Below are positions 17,596 to 21,950 of a stretch of DNA of 21,950 nt, one piece after another. The notes under the pieces were generated by a model. The model had not been told where the DNA came from and did no database searches. It saw only the letters and a program-made list of their open reading frames with translations. This DNA comes from Thecamonas trahens ATCC 50062 (Eukaryota > Apusozoa > Apusomonadida > Apusomonadidae), in the NCBI RefSeq assembly GCF_000142905.1, contig NW_013657624.1, positions 142,564 to 164,513 of the forward strand. Reading direction: 5' to 3'. The translations under genes were made by a program, and so were the position numbers. The first letter of the stretch is position 1, and every line of letters begins with the position of its first letter.

Positions 17596-20500
17596 TCACA
17601 TGAACCCAGGCTGACTTTGTCCCCTGCGGCGCCTGCCGCGCTTGCCGCGCTTGCCGCGCTTCTTGGTCGCCGTCCGCTGAGCAGAGGACTGGCTGAGGCG
17701 TGCGCGCATGGGCGAGCTTGTCGCCGACGAAGGCTGCGACCGGCGGCGGACCGGCGAGAGAGCCATTGGGCTCGGCGGCGGGCCGCGATGCTGACCAAAG
17801 AGTGGCTGCGAGGCCTGCGAGTCTTGAGAGGCCTGAGAGGCCTGAGAGGCCTGGGATGCCTGAGAGGCCTGCGAGGCCTGAGAGGCTTGCGAGACCTGAG
17901 AGGCTTGCGAGGCCGATGCCTGCGAGGCCGAGGCCGGATGGCGCCTCTTGCGCTTCTTGCGCGGGCGAAGGGGTGAGGGCAGGAAGCCCGAGAGTAGATC
18001 CATGGCGCGCTCTTTGGCCTGGCTGTGGACCTCGAGCTGGCTGGGCCCCTCGTCGACGACTGCAGTGACCTTGCGCGTGCGGGCCTGGCTCTCGTACAGC
18101 CTGTCCTCGAGATCATTGTCCCAGATGGCACGCAGATTGTCGGCAAGACCATACGAGGCGACGGGGTCGGCGTCGGCACGGACCGGCTTGTCGGGAACGG
18201 CGACGCGGACGTAGATGAGGGCGTCGCGGCGCGGATGAACGTTGAGCAGGGCAGCAGCCCCGGCCGACGACATGCACGCGTGCTGGAAGCGCAACTGCTC
18301 CTCTACGACGACACCGGCACGGCGGCCGAGCATGTGGATGGTGGAGAGCAGCTCGGTGCTGTCGATGCCGTAAACTGTGTCTAGGAGCGGGCGCGGGAGG
18401 ATGGCGATGAGGCGGTGGCGGGCAAGGTGGAGCGAGCCGTCTCGGATGACAAACATTGCGAGGCGGAGACGCATAGAGGCAAGAGAGCGCCAGCGGCCGG
18501 TGCAGAACGCTATGGCCTTGTCGGCCAGGGTCGGGTGCGAAGCGAGGAGCGAGGCGAGATCGAGCGGGCGCCACCAGGCCCATGCGACGCTCGAGACACC
18601 CGCGGCGGCAGCAGCATCGGGATGGAGGTACGGGCAATGCTCGTGAAAGGCAAGGATGCGGGCCGGGTGCGGCGAGAAGGCTGCGTCGACGGCGTACTTG
18701 CAGCCGGTGTGGCGGCAGGTGAGGAGCGGTGCCTTGGCGGCGGCGGCGGAGGCGAGGACGGCGCGGGAGGCACGCCATGAGGCTCGGGTCGGCGGCATCA
18801 GCATCCACAGCAAGGCGTGCGTTCGCAGTCTGGTGCGGACCCTGGTGCGAGCCGGCGGGCGGACATCGGGGTGGCGCATCTGGTAGATAAATGGCCACGT
18901 GAGAGGGCGGATCGGATCGGTCTCGCGGCGCTCGGAGCGGAAGGAGACGAGCGCAGAGGGCTCGACAAACGGCTCGATGTCACCCGGGACGTGCGAGGCA
19001 AAGACCACGTCCTTGGCGAGAGGAAGTTGAGTGTCAAAGAAGATGTTGGACGATGCTGGTGGAGGCTTGTCGGTCCGCGGCGGGCGGAGCGAGGAGGCGA
19101 GGCCGGCAGGGTTGGAGATGGAGATGTGGGAGAGATGCGGAGAGAAGGACTGGGCGGCAGCGGCCGGGGCGGCGTGCGCCTTGTATAGCGCCTCGTGGCG
19201 AACGAGCGACGATGGGCCGTGCCAGATGTCGCCATCAGACTCAGCAGCGAGCGACGAGGCGGAAAAGATGGAGTAGAAGACGCGGCCGGACCAGGTGGCG
19301 GAGACGGCGAGTAGCTCGTCGTCGCTGACGGCGGCGATGTCGAGGCCGGCGAGCTTGGTCGAGACGGGCTGGATGCGGGCGACCGAGGGCGGGATGACGT
19401 CGGCTGGACCGGGCATGCGGAGTGGCGACGGGGCAAGAGCGACGGCGGTGGCGCCGCGGCCGGCGGTCGGGGTGGAGAGCGAGGGAACGGAGAGGCCGGC
19501 GGGCGTCCACGCGCCGGTGTTGGAGGCGATGGGGTAGCAGATGAGGTTGCTCGAGGACTGGTGGCCGGTGACGACCGCGGTGACGCCGCCATCGACGGCG
19601 GGCACCCGCAGCGAAGCGGCGGCGGAGAGGTGCGGAATGATGCGGGTGGCCTCGAGAGTGTGGTAAAAGTGGGCAAGAAGCGGCTCGCGAGGCATGCGGA
19701 CGTCGTAAAGGTGGATCGATTGCGAGGTGGCGACGACTGCAGCATGCGGGAGGTGTGGGGCGGCAGGGTGAATGCCGAGCACCTCGTAGCGGCCTGAGTG
19801 GAGGGTGGTCCGCGGAAGCATGGCGCTCGAGTGGCCGAAGGAGTGCGACTCTGCCAGCGAGAAGAAAATAGATCGGCCGGTGGAGCGCTGGCGGAGGTCA
19901 ACTAGGCGGATGTGGCGGCCGCCGCGGCCCGAGGCATGGAGCATCAACATGCCCGAGGTGTCGACGGGCGCGAGGTGAAGGCGCGAGTCAAAGCTGGAGC
20001 AGGCAGAGTCTGGCAGGTCGACCTTGTGGTCGTAGAGCGCGTCTCGGAGGCCGAGATGAATCTGGCCGGCCGAGTCGAGGACGGCAAAGCCGCCGTCGGA
20101 CCATGATGCCTGGCCAAAGACGGCAGCGTCGACGTAGGCGAGGCGGGCACGGTCAAAGGCCGGCGCAGCGAGGAGGCTGACCGCACCGTCGCGGACGATG
20201 CCGACGTCGGCGGGCGAGACGGCAAGCCGGACCGGAGTCTCGCAGGAAAGCGCGCGATGGGCGAGGTAGTATGCGCGCTCGAGCGGCGACGACGATGGCC
20301 AGGCGACGGTGGCACTGCCAGAGGGCGAGGCGGCCCAGGTCCGCTCCTCGTAGCCGAGGGCAGACGGTGGCGAGTGAGGAGCGGGATCTCGTGCGGCGCG
20401 GGTGAGGCGGAACTCGTGGAGGGCAAACGGGTCGACGCGGGAAATGTAGGCGGCGGCCGAGCCAGCGCGTGGATCGCGGGCGACAGCAATGGTGGAGGCG

Positions 20501-21579
20501 AGGCGCGGTGTGGGCTCGGCGTAGCTGATCAGCATGTTGCTCTGTGCGGCGAGCGAGGGGCGGGCCTGGACGCCATCATGGACGTTTTTGAAAGCTGTGG
20601 GATGGTCTGCCAACTTTGCAGCATCTAAAGGGAGATCATCGTCACCAAAGATGGCGTCGTAGTCGACGCGGCCCTGGCCGTCATCGTTGCCGGCGACTAT
20701 GCGAGTGAGGTCGATGTTGGACGAGTGCGACATGGCGGTGCCTTGGAAGACGATGGAGCCAAACTGGCCAGCGTCGTCGTCGTCGTCGTTGTCAAGCAGC
20801 TCAGCAGCGAGGTGCTTGGACTCTGCAGCTTGACGATACTCGCACCAGAACATGGTCTCGTCGTCGAGCTGCGGCTGGAGGGCGGCGATCTCGGAGAGTG
20901 TGGGCTTTGCGATGGCAGACTCGTCGTCGTCGTCGTCGTCGTCACCGCTCGATGAGGGAAGCGGCTTTGCAGCATCGGTGTCTGCAGCTGGGTTGTTGAA
21001 GCCCTGACTGAGGGCGATGGAGCGCGGGACGACGACGTCGTGGGTCTTCCGCGAGACGAGGGCCGAGTACTCGAGCTGAGCAGCGCGAAGAGCAAGCTTC
21101 GCACTACGCTGGCCCCACTTTGCCTTTGCCTCGTACTGCATGGACGAGCTGATCTTCCGCCAGGGGCGTTCATCGCTGACGGCAGCGACGGGAATGGAGG
21201 TGAAGCCCGTGGTGACGTAGCCATCAAACTCGCCCTCGACGTCGAGATGACCGACCTGAGTCCGGACCACCCGATGGGCCCGGGTCCCCTTGAGCTGAGC
21301 CATGTCCTCCATGTCGCGCTCGGCCTGACTCCGTGCCAGCTCCTCTACCGGCAGCTCTGCGATGAAGCCATGGTTGGTCACCGTCACCAGATCGCGGCTC
21401 TGCGCTCCTTGCCGAGGCTCCAGCGGGACGCCCGCCAGCAGCCTTCCGGCCAGTGCCGCTGCTTCCCCGCTCCCGCCGCCGCGTCCCAGCCATGGTGCCT
21501 CGTCTGACGACCGTGGCCAGGGGTACGTCGCCCAGTAAGCTGTGTTGTCTGTCTCGGTGGCCTTGCTGGCTGACGCCAT
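17596..21579 (-). CDS. Large protein, possible TAF1C/Rrn6-like Pol I factor, with SQ cluster
   Basis: 1327 residues from an ATG at 21579 (ATGGCGTCAGC) preceded by a C-rich tract. The N-terminal third has acidic runs (GDDDDDDDE near residue 215). The middle looks like a beta-propeller: LAYVDAAVFGQASW then GFAVLDSAGQIHLG (about 480-510) and RYEVLGIHPAAP, ATSQSIHLYDVRMPREP (about 597-640), which recall the ADVxF...FAVxD and HP...L.DxR patterns of Rrn6/TAF1C. Residues 955-986 hold C955, C960, H979, C982 followed by PY, a SIAH/TRAF-like zinc-binding arrangement. The C terminus has a dense SQ cluster (about 1214-1257), then a very basic end, KKRGKRGKRGRRRRGQSQPGFM; a basic, SQ-containing end is also seen in TAF1C/Rrn6 proteins. 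If so, it would act in nucleolar rDNA promoter recognition. I am unsure: length exceeds the usual 870-900, and a zinc motif is not typical. Confidence 0.6.
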   Translation of the reverse strand: MASASKATETDNTAYWATYPWPRSSDEAPWLGRGGGSGEAAALAGRLLAGVPLEPRQGAQSRDLVTVTNHGFIAELPVEELARSQAERDMEDMAQLKGTRAHRVVRTQVGHLDVEGEFDGYVTTGFTSIPVAAVSDERPWRKISSSMQYEAKAKWGQRSAKLALRAAQLEYSALVSRKTHDVVVPRSIALSQGFNNPAADTDAAKPLPSSSGDDDDDDDESAIAKPTLSEIAALQPQLDDETMFWCEYRQAAESKHLAAELLDNDDDDDAGQFGSIVFQGTAMSHSSNIDLTRIVAGNDDGQGRVDYDAIFGDDDLPLDAAKLADHPTAFKNVHDGVQARPSLAAQSNMLISYAEPTPRLASTIAVARDPRAGSAAAYISRVDPFALHEFRLTRAARDPAPHSPPSALGYEERTWAASPSGSATVAWPSSSPLERAYYLAHRALSCETPVRLAVSPADVGIVRDGAVSLLAAPAFDRARLAYVDAAVFGQASWSDGGFAVLDSAGQIHLGLRDALYDHKVDLPDSACSSFDSRLHLAPVDTSGMLMLHASGRGGRHIRLVDLRQRSTGRSIFFSLAESHSFGHSSAMLPRTTLHSGRYEVLGIHPAAPHLPHAAVVATSQSIHLYDVRMPREPLLAHFYHTLEATRIIPHLSAAASLRVPAVDGGVTAVVTGHQSSSNLICYPIASNTGAWTPAGLSVPSLSTPTAGRGATAVALAPSPLRMPGPADVIPPSVARIQPVSTKLAGLDIAAVSDDELLAVSATWSGRVFYSIFSASSLAAESDGDIWHGPSSLVRHEALYKAHAAPAAAAQSFSPHLSHISISNPAGLASSLRPPRTDKPPPASSNIFFDTQLPLAKDVVFASHVPGDIEPFVEPSALVSFRSERRETDPIRPLTWPFIYQMRHPDVRPPARTRVRTRLRTHALLWMLMPPTRASWRASRAVLASAAAAKAPLLTCRHTGCKYAVDAAFSPHPARILAFHEHCPYLHPDAAAAAGVSSVAWAWWRPLDLASLLASHPTLADKAIAFCTGRWRSLASMRLRLAMFVIRDGSLHLARHRLIAILPRPLLDTVYGIDSTELLSTIHMLGRRAGVVVEEQLRFQHACMSSAGAAALLNVHPRRDALIYVRVAVPDKPVRADADPVASYGLADNLRAIWDNDLEDRLYESQARTRKVTAVVDEGPSQLEVHSQAKERAMDLLSGFLPSPLRPRKKRKRRHPASASQASASQASQVSQASQASQASQASQASQASQASQDSQASQPLFGQHRGPPPSPMALSPVRRRSQPSSATSSPMRARLSQSSAQRTATKKRGKRGKRGRRRRGQSQPGFM
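17811..17935 (-). repeat. 9-bp coding minisatellite encoding Ser-Gln-Ala repeats
   Basis: About 13 copies of a 9-bp unit (on the + strand gcctgagag or gcctgcgag) encode SQA with occasional SQV and SQD. Copies differ mostly at synonymous positions, so the amino-acid pattern is better kept than the DNA, suggesting selection on the SQ motif. The tract sits between a basic RPRKKRKRRH stretch and the C-terminal tail. Confidence 0.85.
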
Positions 21580-21745
21580 GTCGGGGGTGGGGGAGGGGGG
21601 GGGGGGAAGAGTGGGGGGGTGGAGAGGAGGGGGAGGATGGGGTGATCATGGGGAGCGGCAGCGTCAACAGGATGGCGCTTGGGCCTGGTCAGAAGACAGA
21701 GCTCTGCTTGAGCCTGGGGATGGGGTGAGGGATCGTGGACACCTA
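21580..21745 (-). promoter_or_regulatory. Intergenic region between two - strand genes
   Basis: 166 bp between the stop of the upstream gene and the ATG at 21579. The first 60 bases are G-rich on the + strand with a run of 12 G, that is a sense-strand C tract directly before the start codon. No TATA-like element is visible. It must hold both the 3' UTR of the upstream gene and the promoter/leader of the next. Confidence 0.45.
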
Positions 21746-21949
21746 CTACTTCAATTTCGAGTTGTGGTGCGAGCCGCGCTCCGACTGGACCAGATTACGG
21801 ATCTTGTTCTGGACGCGACGCGAGCGGTTCGAGGCCTCGGTGCGCTCGCGGTTGCCGCTGGGCACGACGCGCGACTGGGGCCGGACGTAAAAGTCGCGCG
21901 GCTCGGCGGCGGGGACGCGGGCGCGGACAAGGGCCGGCGAGACCTTGGA
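21746..21949 (-). CDS. C-terminal end of an unidentified gene (5' partial)
   Basis: A - strand frame enters at 21949 and runs 67 codons to two tandem TAG stops (21748-21746 and 21745-21743). The visible end reads SPALVRARVPAAEPRDFYV, then RPQSRVVPSGNRERTEASN, RSRRVQNKIRNLVQSERG and HHNSKLK. It is basic and has third-position G/C bias like its neighbours, which supports real coding. I do not recognise the family; a nuclear or RNA-binding protein would fit the composition, but that is only a guess. Confidence 0.55.
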   Translation of the reverse strand, partial: SKVSPALVRARVPAAEPRDFYVRPQSRVVPSGNRERTEASNRSRRVQNKIRNLVQSERGSHHNSKLK

Positions 21950-21950
21950 G

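Overview
The window is nuclear DNA from a GC-rich unicellular eukaryote. The evidence is eukaryote-only gene families (vinculin, WDR4/Trm82, a 7SK/U6-type Bin3 capping methyltransferase, multi-C2 proteins, a 12-helix membrane protein), a GT-AG intron with a C-rich tract, monocistronic genes on both strands and strong G/C third-codon bias. A vinculin in a free-living, very GC-rich protist with few short introns fits an apusomonad such as Thecamonas. That taxonomic guess is inference and could not be tested here.

Layout, left to right: (1) 3' part of a large multi-C2-domain protein, + strand, cut by the window start (about 28-4547). (2) A convergent neighbour on the - strand (4557-7884): a multi-pass membrane protein with a split beta-rich extramembrane region, needing two single-base frame corrections. 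(3) WDR4/Trm82, - strand (8162-9657), one intron and one frame correction. (4) A 514-bp divergent promoter region, G-rich on the + strand. (5) A MEPCE/Bin3-type RNA capping methyltransferase, + strand (10172-11139), one frame correction. (6) A secreted GH18-like protein, - strand (11155-11991). (7) A second divergent intergenic region with a 14-bp minisatellite. (8) An intronless gene for a greatly enlarged vinculin-family protein, + strand (12494-17554). (9) A 1327-residue protein, - strand (17596-21579), with weak resemblance to the Pol I factor TAF1C/Rrn6, a SIAH/TRAF-like CxxxxC...HxxC motif and an SQ cluster. (10) The C-terminal end of another - strand gene (21746 to beyond the window end).

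The gene ends are extremely compact. Three convergent pairs have only 9, 15 and 41 bp between stop codons, so their 3' UTRs must overlap the neighbour. Start regions are looser (166-514 bp) and mostly carry a pyrimidine/C-rich tract on the sense strand. Functionally the set is mixed: calcium/lipid-binding C2 modules, actin-membrane adhesion (vinculin), two RNA-methylation factors that share one divergent promoter region (WDR4 and MEPCE), and possibly rRNA transcription.

The strongest candidate for something not well described is the vinculin. It has recognisable vinculin head and tail ends, but the middle is expanded into a regular series of about 120-residue alanine-rich helical units. A second pattern is four reading-frame breaks in three otherwise intact genes, all of the same sign (one base short) and all beside short G or C runs. 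Missing bases in the assembly are the simplest explanation. I saw no tRNA, rRNA, CRISPR array or transposon.
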